Origin: Paenibacillus algorifonticola
GTDB lineage: Bacteria > Bacillota > Bacilli > Paenibacillales > Paenibacillaceae
NCBI RefSeq assembly: GCF_000971975.1
Contig: NZ_LAQO01000011.1
Span: 124,001-188,000 of the forward strand
Direction: 5' to 3'
Length of the DNA stretch: 64,000 nucleotides
Shown here: positions 34,096 to 42,286 of the stretch, piece after piece
How positions within the stretch are numbered: position 1 is the first letter of the stretch
Layout of the letters: every line of letters begins with the position of its first letter
The notes under the pieces: model-generated
The model's input: the letters and a program-made list of their open reading frames with translations, nothing else
What the model was told of the DNA's origin: nothing
Databases searched by the model: none
Position numbers and translations under genes: made by a program

Positions 34096-35574
34096 GTGGA
34101 GAAAGTAGACATTTTCAAGGACATAGCCGAACGTACTGGTGGGGATATTTACCTCGGTGTAGTAGGGGCTGTCCGTACGGGCAAATCAACGTTCATCAAG
34201 CGGTTCATGGAAACGGTGGTGCTCCCTAACATTACGAGTGAGGCTGATCGTGTACGAGCCATAGACGAGCTGCCGCAAAGCGCCGCGGGCAAAACCATCA
34301 TGACAACCGAGCCGAAATTCGTGCCAAACCAAGCAGTGCAATTGAAAGTAGCCGAAGGGCTGGAAGTAAATATGCGGCTGGTCGATTGCGTCGGCTATGC
34401 GGTGGAGGGTGCGAAAGGCTATGAGGATGAAAATGGGCCGCGGATGATTACAACGCCGTGGTTCGATGATCCGATTCCTTTCCAGGAAGCAGCGGAAATC
34501 GGCACGCGCAAAGTCATTCAAGAGCATTCTACATTAGGCGTAGTCGTGACGACGGATGGTTCTATCGCAGAAATCCCGCGCAGCTCCTATGTAGAGGCCG
34601 AGGAGCGGGTCATCAGCGAGCTGAAGGAAGTAGGCAAGCCGTTTGTGCTGATTATTAACTCGACGCGTCCGCGCAGCGAGGAAGCGCTGCAGCTGCGCTC
34701 CGAACTTCAAACGAAATATGATATTCCGGTTATTACGCTCAGCGTAGCAACGATGGGGGAAGAGGAAGTTATTTCGGTACTGCGCGAAGTGCTTTACGAG
34801 TTCCCTGTTCATGAAGTCAACGTGAATCTGCCAAGCTGGGTTATGGTGCTGAATGAAAATCACTGGCTGCGCAGCAACTACGAAAACTCGGTACGCGATA
34901 CGGTGAAGGATATTCGCCGTCTGCGTGATGTGGATCGGGTCGTAACGCAGTTTATGGATTACGACTTTATCGCAAGGGCAGGACTCAGCGGCATGAACAT
35001 GGGGCAGGGCGTAGCCGAAATTGACCTGTATGCGCCGGATGAGCTGTATGACCGGATCTTGATGGAAGTGGTCGGCGTAGAAATTCGCGGAAAAGATCAT
35101 TTGCTTCAGCTGATGCAGGAATTTTCCCATGCGAAGCGGGAATATGACCGATTCGCCGAAGCGCTGGAAATGGTCAAGGCGACTGGCTACGGCATTGCAG
35201 CTCCGACGCTTGCCGAGATGGCGCTCGAGGAGCCGGAGCTCATTCGCCAAGGCTCTAGATTTGGCGTAAGGCTGAAAGCGACTGCTCCATCTATCCATAT
35301 GATCCGCGTCGATGTGGAATCGGAATTTGCGCCGATTATTGGCTCGGAGAAGCAAACCGAAGAGCTCGTCCGATATTTGATGCAGGATTTCGAGAGCGAC
35401 CCAATCAAAATTTGGGAGTCCGACATTTTCGGCCGCTCGCTGCATTCCCTTGTAAGAGAAGGCATTCAGGGCAAAATTGCCATGATGCCGGACAACGCGC
35501 GCTACAAGCTGCAGGAAACGCTGGGCCGCATTATTAACGAGGGCTCCGGTGGCCTGATCGCCATTATTTTGTAA
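34096..35574 (+). CDS. spoIVA: Spore coat morphogenetic ATPase SpoIVA
   Basis: 492 residues from GTG 34096 behind GGGAGGGG, the same length as B. subtilis SpoIVA. It begins with the conserved VDIFKDIAERTGGDIYLGVV and Walker A GAVRTGKST (about residues 24-32); the sensor region TTDGSIAEIPR and the C-terminus GGLIAIIL are typical. SpoIVA hydrolyses ATP to polymerise into the basement layer of the spore coat on the forespore. Strongly conserved, so the assignment is firm. Confidence 0.97.
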   Translation: MEKVDIFKDIAERTGGDIYLGVVGAVRTGKSTFIKRFMETVVLPNITSEADRVRAIDELPQSAAGKTIMTTEPKFVPNQAVQLKVAEGLEVNMRLVDCVGYAVEGAKGYEDENGPRMITTPWFDDPIPFQEAAEIGTRKVIQEHSTLGVVVTTDGSIAEIPRSSYVEAEERVISELKEVGKPFVLIINSTRPRSEEALQLRSELQTKYDIPVITLSVATMGEEEVISVLREVLYEFPVHEVNVNLPSWVMVLNENHWLRSNYENSVRDTVKDIRRLRDVDRVVTQFMDYDFIARAGLSGMNMGQGVAEIDLYAPDELYDRILMEVVGVEIRGKDHLLQLMQEFSHAKREYDRFAEALEMVKATGYGIAAPTLAEMALEEPELIRQGSRFGVRLKATAPSIHMIRVDVESEFAPIIGSEKQTEELVRYLMQDFESDPIKIWESDIFGRSLHSLVREGIQGKIAMMPDNARYKLQETLGRIINEGSGGLIAIIL

Positions 35575-35594
35575 CGAATTCAAACATAGTTGAA

Positions 35595-35642
35595 AACAGC
35601 CGTTGCTTGAAGGGCCTATCAGGTCTTCAAGCAACGGCTGTT
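35595..35642 (+). terminator. Hairpin after spoIVA
   Basis: AACAGCCGTTGCTTGAAG pairs with CTTCAAGCAACGGCTGTT, an 18-bp near-perfect stem. No clean T run follows (CTGCATTTG), so it may be a weak terminator or a stabiliser. Confidence 0.65.
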
Positions 35643-35692
35643 CTGCATTTGCGGCGGTTTGTGCTCGGGCGGCTGAAGCTATTAAATTGAGG

Positions 35693-35721
35693 TTGCAATT
35701 TTTGAAAAGCGTTACTATAAT
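35693..35721 (+). promoter_or_regulatory. Distal sigma-A promoter of the sugar ABC operon
   Basis: TTGCAA (35693-35698), 17-nt spacer, TATAAT (35716-35721). Confidence 0.6.
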
Positions 35722-35770
35722 GACAATTGTTGCGTCAATCGATTTTTTTCGATAATATATTAAATTCCGA

Positions 35771-35798
35771 TTGACATAGTGGGATAAAATGATATGAT
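35771..35798 (+). promoter_or_regulatory. Proximal sigma-A promoter of the sugar ABC operon
   Basis: TTGACA (35771-35776), 16-nt spacer, TATGAT (35793-35798). It lies 59 nt before the start codon. Confidence 0.65.
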
Positions 35799-35856
35799 TG
35801 CACAGAAGCAACATACTGATGATGGTAGAGACATGAGATGGGGAGAGGGAAAGAAC

Positions 35857-36981
35857 ATGAAACAATGGGGTAAGCTTTCATTAACAATTTTTCTAGCTGC
35901 GGTACTGCTGGTAATATCGGCTTGCGGAGCGGCAAAAAACAATGCGCCTGCAGGTGAAGCATCGGCCTCGCCGACAGCATCAGCTGAAGCTGCAGCAGAC
36001 AATGCAGCTGGCGGAAGCAGCGATTTAGCAGCTTTAAAAGGTAAAAAACTTGCGCTCGTTATGCAATTTAATACAGGAACCTTTTCGTCCCAATATGTAG
36101 AAGGGGTGAAAGAGCAAGCCCAAAAATTTGGCGGAGAAGTAACGGTTTTCGCATCCGACAATGATTTGGCGAAAATGTCCTCTAACCTTGATGCAGCAAT
36201 CAACCAAGGTTTTGACGGCATTTTGATTGACCATGGACAAGCTGCGGCGCTCGAAGCGGGAATTAATAGAGCGAAAGAGCAAGGCATTTCTGTAGTCGTA
36301 TTCGATGCAGACGTGAAAGTGGATGGCGTGCCTGTATTGCAGCAGGATGACCAGAAAATGGCCGAAATTACGCTTGAGCAGCTCGCTAAAGATGCTGGCA
36401 GCAAAGGAAATATCGTTAAAGTCTGGGTAGCAGGCTTTGCGCCAATGGAGCGCCGTCAAGTGGCCTACAAGCAGTTCCAAGAGAAATATCCTGACATTAA
36501 AGAAATTGCCGCTTTCGGTAATGCCAACAACCCGGCACTTGATACACAATCGCAGATGGAAGCGATTTTGCGCCAATACCCGAACAAAGGCGATATTACA
36601 GCGGTATGGGCGGCTTGGGATGAGTTCGCTAAAGGCGCTTCCCGTGCCATTCAGCAAGCTGGCCGTACAGAAATTAAAGTATACGGCATCGACATGAGCG
36701 ATGAGGATCTGCAAATGATTCAAGACAAAACGAGCCCTTGGGTCGCTTCAGCAGCTGTAGATCCTAAAGATATCGGCCGCGTACAAGTTCGTATTCTTTA
36801 CAAAGAATTTAAAGGCGACGCAAACGAGCCTCTCGTTGTCTTGCAACCTGTATACGTTCACCGTGATCAGTTGCCAGAAGAGAAAGTAAGCACTACGCAG
36901 CTTTCCGAGTATGTAGAAGGCTGGGGAAGCAGCACACAAGGTTATGAGGATTGGATGAAAGATTTGGAAGCATTGAAATAA
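35857..36981 (+). CDS. Sugar ABC transporter substrate-binding lipoprotein
   Basis: 374 residues from ATG 35857 (site GAGAGGG); a 21-codon longer frame lies in the promoter. Lipoprotein signal with lipobox VISAC, then an Ala/Ser-rich linker and a type I periplasmic-binding fold (LALVMQFNTGTFSSQYVEGV, ILIDHGQAAALEAGI, VYGIDMSDEDLQMI). The family (RbsB/XylF-like, Peripla_BP_4) binds pentoses, hexoses, autoinducer-2 or nucleosides; the ligand is not evident. First gene of a three-gene importer. Confidence 0.88.
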   Translation: MKQWGKLSLTIFLAAVLLVISACGAAKNNAPAGEASASPTASAEAAADNAAGGSSDLAALKGKKLALVMQFNTGTFSSQYVEGVKEQAQKFGGEVTVFASDNDLAKMSSNLDAAINQGFDGILIDHGQAAALEAGINRAKEQGISVVVFDADVKVDGVPVLQQDDQKMAEITLEQLAKDAGSKGNIVKVWVAGFAPMERRQVAYKQFQEKYPDIKEIAAFGNANNPALDTQSQMEAILRQYPNKGDITAVWAAWDEFAKGASRAIQQAGRTEIKVYGIDMSDEDLQMIQDKTSPWVASAAVDPKDIGRVQVRILYKEFKGDANEPLVVLQPVYVHRDQLPEEKVSTTQLSEYVEGWGSSTQGYEDWMKDLEALK

Positions 36982-37030
36982 GGGCTTGCCCTAAGCAATA
37001 TGCACATGCAGGGATGGAGAGATGCAAACG

Positions 37031-38545
37031 ATGAGTGCAAACAAACAATTGCAAATGAAGGGAATCCGGAAAGCTTTTTCCGGCATTCCCGCTCTCCGGA
37101 ATGTTGATTTTATCTTGCATAGCGGCGAGGTTCATGCGCTGCTTGGCGCCAATGGCGCGGGCAAAAGCACGCTGATGAAAATTTTATCAGGGGCCTACAG
37201 CCAGGATGAAGGAACCATTGTAATCGATGGACAGCAAGTTCATATCAGTTCGCCAGGGGATGCCAAGTCATTGGGCATCCATTGTGTTTATCAGGAGGTT
37301 GATACCGCTCTGGTTGCACAGCTTAGCGTAGTGGAGAATGTCATGCTGGATCGCATTTCGGCGAAAGGAAGCAAGGCGTGGCTGAACTGGGGCAAGCTGG
37401 AGAAGGAGGCAGAGGAAACTCTGGCTCGTTTAGGTGCGCGTATTCCCGTTCGGAGGAAGGCTGGAGAGCTGACGCTTGCGGAAAAACAGCTCGTATTAAT
37501 TGCGCGCTTGCTGACCGAGAAAGCCAAATATGTCATTTTTGATGAACCGACCGCCCCTTTGAGTTTAGAAGAAGCGGAGCGGTTATTCCGTGTTATAGCC
37601 CAGCTTAAGTCAGAAGGAATCGGCATCGTATTCATTTCCCATCGCTTGCCGGAAGTATTCCAAATTTGCGATCGTGTAACCGTTATGCGTGATGGAGAGA
37701 GGATCGTTACCGAGGCTGCAGCGGCCATGACGATGCAGGACGTCGTCCACGCCATGCTCGGACGAGTGTTCGAGGAGGAGTATCCGAAGCTTGAGGCGGC
37801 AATTGGGAAGCCGCTTCTGAACGTATCCGGCATCCACCTTGGGCATCAGGTTAAGGATGTCAGCTTTGATGTGAAGAGTGGCGAAATCGTCGCGATAGTT
37901 GGCCTTGTTGGAGCGGGGAAAACGGAGCTTTCCAGGCTGCTGTTCGGTGCAGACAAAGCGGATGGCGGTACGGTAAGCGTAAATGGACAGGCCGTCAATT
38001 TGGCTTCGCCAGCAGATGCTTTTAAAGGCGGACTCGTGCTTGTACCGGAGGAGCGCCGCAAGCAGGGGATTTTGGTAGAGGAGTCTGTAAAAAACAATCT
38101 CAGTCTGCCGATTTTGAGCGCGTTGTCCAAGCTCGGCTTTTTGTCAGGGAAACGTGAGACGAATAATGCTGAAGCTGTAATTGGGCGACTTGGCGTCAAA
38201 ACCTCCTCGCCGGAGCAGAAGGTCGCGCACCTAAGCGGCGGAAATCAGCAAAAGGTGTCCATTGGCAAATGGCTGCCTACCGGCGCAAGCGTGTATTTGT
38301 TTGATGAGCCGACAAAAGGTGTGGACATCGGCGCCAAAAGCGATATTTTCAAAATTATCGGTACGCTCGCAACACAAGGAAAAGCAATTGTGTATTTGAC
38401 TTGCGAATTTGCCGAGGCGATCGGTATTGCCGACCGGATTATGGTTATGTGCGACGGGAAGCTCGTCAAGCAGTTTGGACGCGGTGAAGCGACGCAGGAG
38501 AAGCTGATGCTATATGCCAGCGGTGGAAAGGATGAAACGGTGTAA
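37031..38545 (+). CDS. Sugar ABC transporter ATP-binding protein (RbsA/MglA type)
   Basis: 504 residues from ATG 37031; ATG 37022 is too close to GGAGAG to be used. Two fused ATPase domains: Walker A GANGAGKST and GLVGAGKTE, signatures LTLAEKQLV and LSGGNQQKV, Walker B VIFDEPTAPLS and YLFDEPTKGVD. The second Walker A lacks the final Ser/Thr pair (KTE), as is usual in this family. It powers the permease encoded next, whose start overlaps its stop (TAATG). Confidence 0.93.
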   Translation: MSANKQLQMKGIRKAFSGIPALRNVDFILHSGEVHALLGANGAGKSTLMKILSGAYSQDEGTIVIDGQQVHISSPGDAKSLGIHCVYQEVDTALVAQLSVVENVMLDRISAKGSKAWLNWGKLEKEAEETLARLGARIPVRRKAGELTLAEKQLVLIARLLTEKAKYVIFDEPTAPLSLEEAERLFRVIAQLKSEGIGIVFISHRLPEVFQICDRVTVMRDGERIVTEAAAAMTMQDVVHAMLGRVFEEEYPKLEAAIGKPLLNVSGIHLGHQVKDVSFDVKSGEIVAIVGLVGAGKTELSRLLFGADKADGGTVSVNGQAVNLASPADAFKGGLVLVPEERRKQGILVEESVKNNLSLPILSALSKLGFLSGKRETNNAEAVIGRLGVKTSSPEQKVAHLSGGNQQKVSIGKWLPTGASVYLFDEPTKGVDIGAKSDIFKIIGTLATQGKAIVYLTCEFAEAIGIADRIMVMCDGKLVKQFGRGEATQEKLMLYASGGKDETV

Positions 38546-39531
38546 TGGAGAAGTTTTCAAGCTTTTTATTTAAATATGGCTCGCTCATCGTTATTGCAAT
38601 TGTCATTTTATTTTTCTCATTATGGGATGAGCATTTTTTCACTTATGCCAATCTTTCTGATATTTTGCGTTCGATTTCCATCGTGACCTTTGTTGCGATT
38701 GGCGTAACCTTTTCGCTGACGGTAGACGGCTTTGACTTGTCGGTTGGCTCGACAGTGTCGCTGACAACGGTTGTAACCGCCGCTATGATGGTGTGGTTTG
38801 AGCAGCCGCTTATCGTTGTACTTATCGTGGCGATCGCGATCGGCGCCTTGGTAGGGCTGCTTAACGCGCTGCTCATCGTGCGCATCCGAATTCCGGATCT
38901 GCTCGCTACGCTTGCTGTGATGTACATTGTAGCCGGCATTCACAAAACGTATACGAAGGGCTACTCGATTTACAACAATATGCCGATGCCTGACGGCTCG
39001 ACTGCGCCGGGCGTTTTCAACAGCTCCTTCCTATGGCTGGGACAAGGCAAAATCGGCCAAATTCCGGTACCTGTTATTTTGATGGTCATTGCTGTTATAG
39101 TCGTCCATCTGTTTTTCAAATACAGCAAATGGGGACGTCAAATGCAAACGACAGGCGGCAATGAAGAAGCAGCCCGCTTGTCCGGCATCCGCGTTCGCCG
39201 CATTCGTACAGCCGCATATGTGGCTTCAGGGGTGTTCGCTGCGATTGGCGGGGTATTGTTTGCCGCACGCGTTGGAACCGGGCAAATTGACGCTGGAGCG
39301 CCTATGATGATGGAGGCCGTAGCGGCCGTATTCGTAGGTTATTCCGTGTTTGGCGCGGGCAAGCCGAATGTGATCGGTACTTTTTTTGGCGCGCTGCTGA
39401 TCGGGGTGCTGCTCAACGGTTTGACCATGATGAAGGTGCAGTATTATTCCAATGATATTGTTAAAGGTGTCGTGCTCGTTTTGGCGCTCGCCGTTACGTT
39501 CATTCATCTGAACAAACGCCGAAATGGCTAG
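38545..39531 (+). CDS. Sugar ABC transporter permease (RbsC type)
   Basis: 328 residues with about nine membrane segments; the family motif VDGFDLSVGSTVSL near residues 54-67 and GGVLFAARVGTGQIDAG near 238-254 identify the BPD_transp_2 permeases for ribose-like sugars. The single permease gene probably acts as a homodimer. Overlaps the ATPase gene by one base. No kinase or isomerase gene is nearby to tell the sugar. Confidence 0.92.
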   Translation: MEKFSSFLFKYGSLIVIAIVILFFSLWDEHFFTYANLSDILRSISIVTFVAIGVTFSLTVDGFDLSVGSTVSLTTVVTAAMMVWFEQPLIVVLIVAIAIGALVGLLNALLIVRIRIPDLLATLAVMYIVAGIHKTYTKGYSIYNNMPMPDGSTAPGVFNSSFLWLGQGKIGQIPVPVILMVIAVIVVHLFFKYSKWGRQMQTTGGNEEAARLSGIRVRRIRTAAYVASGVFAAIGGVLFAARVGTGQIDAGAPMMMEAVAAVFVGYSVFGAGKPNVIGTFFGALLIGVLLNGLTMMKVQYYSNDIVKGVVLVLALAVTFIHLNKRRNG

Positions 39532-39579
39532 CCTATTTTAATGAGAATCGTGAAAAAATGCGGAAACGCGCTGAAATAC

Positions 39580-39608
39580 TTGAAATTGCCAAACGGCTGT
39601 ATTACTAT
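39580..39608 (+). promoter_or_regulatory. Sigma-A promoter for hbs
   Basis: TTGAAA (39580-39585), 17-nt spacer, TACTAT (39603-39608), about 106 nt before the start. Confidence 0.5.
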
Positions 39609-39714
39609 AGGTTTGGTAAATGCATAGAAAACTATGGCATGTATATTTTTAGGTAATTCCGTTAATAAGAGGGATAAGATGACTCTTCATTTGCCTAATA
39701 GGGAGGTGAAACGA

Positions 39715-39990
39715 ATGAATAAAACGGATTTGATCAACAAGGTTGCTGAATTATCCGATCTGTCCAAGAAAGATGCGACTAAAGCAGTTGACGCTGTATT
39801 TGATGCCATCTCTGATGCGCTTCAAGGCGGCGACAAAGTCCAACTGGTTGGCTTTGGCAACTTCGAGGTTCGCGAGCGTCAAGCTCGTAAAGGACGCAAT
39901 CCGCAAACCGGTTTGGAAATTGATATTCCGGCTAGCAAAATCCCGGCTTTCAAGCCAGGCAAATCGCTTAAGGATCTCGTATCCAACTAA
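39715..39990 (+). CDS. hbs: DNA-binding protein HU
   Basis: 91 residues from ATG 39715 behind GGGAGGTGA. Full HU sequence: MNKTDLINKVAELSDLSKKD, the signature GFGNFEVRERQARKGRNPQT and DNA-arm residues up to IPAFKPGKSLKD. It bends and compacts DNA as a dimer. In Bacillus hbs lies between spoIVA and mtrA-mtrB; here the sugar importer separates it from spoIVA and mtrA (folE) is absent. Confidence 0.97.
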   Translation: MNKTDLINKVAELSDLSKKDATKAVDAVFDAISDALQGGDKVQLVGFGNFEVRERQARKGRNPQTGLEIDIPASKIPAFKPGKSLKDLVSN

Positions 39991-40010
39991 CAGCAGCATT
40001 CGTTAAATCG

Positions 40011-40041
40011 GCGTCCGGACGTTAGCGTTCGGGCGCTTTTT
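40011..40041 (+). terminator. Terminator of hbs
   Basis: GCGTCCG (40011-40017) and CGGGCGC (40030-40036) with one G-U pair, then TTTTT. Confidence 0.75.
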
Positions 40042-40117
40042 AAATAGATATGCGTTTATAAGTGTGACACTTATAAACGACCTGTCTATCAGAGAGGAAC
40101 GACAAGGGGGATGGAAA

Positions 40118-40339
40118 ATGGAGCCGACAAACAGCGATTTTATCGTCATTAAGGCGAAGGATCAAGGGGTACAGGTTATCGGGCTGACCCGCGGACAAGA
40201 TACGAAGTTTCATCACACCGAAAAGCTGGATCGCAACGAAGTGCTGATCGTGCAGTTCACAGACCATACTTCAGCCATTAAGGTGCGGGGAAAAGCGGTC
40301 ATCATGACGAAGCATGGCCAAATAGAGACCGACCAATAG
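40118..40339 (+). CDS. mtrB: trp RNA-binding attenuation protein TRAP
   Basis: 73 residues from ATG 40118 behind AAGGGGGATGG. Near-identical in key parts to B. subtilis TRAP: SDFIVIKAKDQGVQVIGLTR, DTKFHHTEKLD and FTDHTSAIKVRGKAVI. It forms an 11-subunit ring; with tryptophan bound between subunits it wraps RNA with eleven (G/U)AG repeats. The target is visible in this window, in the trpE leader (50910-50978). The usual partner gene mtrA (folE) is not next to it. Confidence 0.96.
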   Translation: MEPTNSDFIVIKAKDQGVQVIGLTRGQDTKFHHTEKLDRNEVLIVQFTDHTSAIKVRGKAVIMTKHGQIETDQ

Positions 40340-40349
40340 CGACCTGCCG

Positions 40350-40386
40350 CTCCCTTCTGCCTTGATGCAGGGCGGGAGTTTTTTTA
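40350..40386 (+). terminator. Terminator of mtrB
   Basis: CTCCC (40350-40354) and GGGAG (40374-40378) with inner CTGCCTTGATGCAG pairing, then TTTTTTT. From here to the next gene at 40641 there are two palindromic repeats and a hairpin between them, but no gene. Confidence 0.82.
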
Positions 40387-40480
40387 TGGCGGAAACAGCC
40401 GCTCCAGGCATAGGCGGGACCAAATGTTTGTACAATGGGTATGAGGACATAAACGTGCGTACACACTTGGTATAAAAGGG

Positions 40481-40530
40481 CGTAAACGGCTTTTGCCATC
40501 AAATCACGGCAAAGCCGTTTACGCTTGAAA
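40481..40530 (+). repeat. Palindromic repeat copy 2
   Basis: AAACGGCTTTTGCC (about 40484-40497) and GGCAAAGCCGTTT (40508-40520) make a long stem with one bulged T, flanked by CGT/ACG, and the tail ends ACGCTTGAAA. A separate hairpin (TATAAG..CTTATA, about 40530-40574) links it to copy 3. Confidence 0.65.
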
Positions 40531-40579
40531 TATAAGGATGAATGAGGCTTGCTGCTCATCATAAGGCTTATATTTCTCC

Positions 40580-40628
40580 GCGAAACGAGCTTTTGCCACT
40601 AAGTTGGCAAAGCCGTTTACGCTTGAAA
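40580..40628 (+). repeat. Palindromic repeat copy 3
   Basis: GCGAAACGAGCTTTTGCC and GGCAAAGCCGTTTACGC form a stem with one bulge; the tail CGCTTGAAA is followed at once by the ribosome binding site of the next gene. The right half is identical to that of copy 2 for over 20 bases. Confidence 0.65.
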
Positions 40629-40640
40629 GGGGCGGTTATA

Positions 40641-41264
40641 ATGCGTATGGCAAGGCCTTATTTGCTGGCGCTGGTTTTTGTGCTTGCTGTAATGGCGGGG
40701 CTTTCCCTGCTGCCGGATATGCGAAAGTCAGAGTCGGGCACGGATGTGGCTGTATTTCGGCCATCTGCTGCAACAAGGCTGACGAACAGCAATCTTGTTG
40801 ATATGATGATTGGCTTGCAGCTGGCTACGCCTATTTTACGGGTGGAATGGGAGAATTCACTGCTGACAGTGGAGTTTAAAGTGAAGGCGGGAAAAGGACT
40901 GCCGGCAGAATGGACTCGCGATGTAGAGCAATTGCTGCGGTTGTCTTTTGCCAGGATGGAAAATGTGAACCGGGTACTGATCCGTTATGCTGTGCCGGCA
41001 GATGAGGCAGCTTTGCCAAGCAATGCAAGCGTTGCAAGGGGAGAACGAACGGATCTTGCAGACAGTACGACAAAATCACGGCTGCTGCTTGCTGCGGACA
41101 TTCGTCGCACAGACAGCTGGCTCGCAAGCCTTGGGGAGCTTGGCAACGCTGATCCGCTGCATGACGAAATATGGCGGGAGAGGCTGCGTATGAGCAACAC
41201 ATCGGAGTGGACGAAATGGTATGGGCCGGTGCCTACTTATTCTACCAGACCTGCTGCGGAGTAA
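40641..41264 (+). CDS. Signal-anchored protein of unknown function
   Basis: 207 residues from ATG 40641 behind GAAAGGGGCGG; the frame upstream crosses the repeats and is not used. One N-terminal membrane or signal segment (about 7-24, LLALVFVLAVMAGLSLL), then a soluble domain with an Arg-rich end. The segment WENSLLTVEFKVKAGKG looks like a beta hairpin seen in germination (GerMN-like) or anchored cell-surface proteins, but I cannot assign a family. Located between mtrB and hepS. Confidence 0.72.
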   Translation: MRMARPYLLALVFVLAVMAGLSLLPDMRKSESGTDVAVFRPSAATRLTNSNLVDMMIGLQLATPILRVEWENSLLTVEFKVKAGKGLPAEWTRDVEQLLRLSFARMENVNRVLIRYAVPADEAALPSNASVARGERTDLADSTTKSRLLLAADIRRTDSWLASLGELGNADPLHDEIWRERLRMSNTSEWTKWYGPVPTYSTRPAAE

Positions 41265-41345
41265 AGATTAATGACCTGCTCCGCCTTTCTGCTTGAAAAA
41301 TTGCCAATCCTGTGGGCAGCTTCATATGCTTCTTACATAAAGTTG

Positions 41346-41354
41346 TGCTATAAT
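41346..41354 (+). promoter_or_regulatory. Extended -10 promoter before hepS
   Basis: TGCTATAAT, a TGn motif joined to a perfect -10, 53 nt before the start. No good -35 seen. Confidence 0.5.
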
Positions 41355-41406
41355 AGTTTAGATTATTGAGCGGCAATATCTGCTTCTCTGTTCGGAGGCT
41401 TACCCC

Positions 41407-42276
41407 ATGAAACCGTATCGTGTACCACAATTAGCGAAAAAGTACGTCGATTATGACATGATTCAAAACCATACGCAGCTTCCTGCTTTTCCCGATTCGC
41501 GTCTGCACCTGCTTCAAGCTTTCCTTAGCGAAACCCGCTCCTATGCCGAGAAGGCCGAGCTATTCGCGCTGGTGCTGTCTTTAGTGCAGCTAGGGCTGGA
41601 TACGCATGATGAAATTGATGTAGAGGATGGAAGCCGCTCGGAGCGCGAGATGCGTTCAAGGCAGCTCAAGGTGCTGGCCGGCGATTATTTCAGCGGACGA
41701 TTCTATCAACTGCTTGCACAAGCTGGCGAAATTACAATGATAGCCAAGATCAGTCAGGCGGTATGCGAAGTCAACGGGCTGAAAATAACTCTTTATTTAC
41801 GTATGCAGCAGACTGCCATTCAGGCTGACGATTATTTTAGCAGCATGGTGCAGCTGAAGAGTGAATTGTTTCTTGCCTTTCAAGATTTGCTGGAAGGTGC
41901 AGCGGCCCTTTATTGGACGGAGCTGCTCCACGCTCTGAGCCGCTGCGAGATTGTGCTGGAGGAGCTGGCGCGCTGCAAGGTGCCTGCACGTTTTCACCAG
42001 AGCTGGGCTTACTGGCATGTTCTGCAGGTAGGTACGGCAGAAGAGCTTCAAATGCTGAAAGGTCAGCAGACTGAGGCTGGTTTCATTAGCGGCTTGTTTA
42101 ACAAATATAATATTCATGCCAAGCTTGCTGCGCTGCTGCAGCAGGCTGTGGAAGATGTCCGGATGATCGCGGGCAAGCTGGAATCAGACAAGCTGATTCA
42201 GGAGCTGCAGCACATTATGGATGCGGTGCTTTACAAGATTGCGGGTTTTGCTCCCGCTCTCAACGAGACGAGGTGA
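41407..42276 (+). CDS. hepS: Heptaprenyl diphosphate synthase component 1
   Basis: 289 residues from ATG 41407, 7 nt after GGAGG. It has the HepS pattern LVLSLVQLGLDTHDEID followed by KVLAGDYFSGRFYQLLAQAG. HepS has no catalytic Asp motifs itself; it is the regulatory subunit that pairs with HepT to make the C35 side chain of menaquinone-7. The order hepS, menG, (menaquinone genes), hepT, ndk follows Bacillus, with three extra genes inside. Confidence 0.92.
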   Translation: MKPYRVPQLAKKYVDYDMIQNHTQLPAFPDSRLHLLQAFLSETRSYAEKAELFALVLSLVQLGLDTHDEIDVEDGSRSEREMRSRQLKVLAGDYFSGRFYQLLAQAGEITMIAKISQAVCEVNGLKITLYLRMQQTAIQADDYFSSMVQLKSELFLAFQDLLEGAAALYWTELLHALSRCEIVLEELARCKVPARFHQSWAYWHVLQVGTAEELQMLKGQQTEAGFISGLFNKYNIHAKLAALLQQAVEDVRMIAGKLESDKLIQELQHIMDAVLYKIAGFAPALNETR

Positions 42277-42286
42277 CCTTAGACGA

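Noticed and set aside
34534..35865. 443-codon open frame on the reverse strand
   Set aside because: It lies antisense to spoIVA, is rich in His/Arg/Asn as expected for a shadow frame, and has no ribosome binding site or homology.
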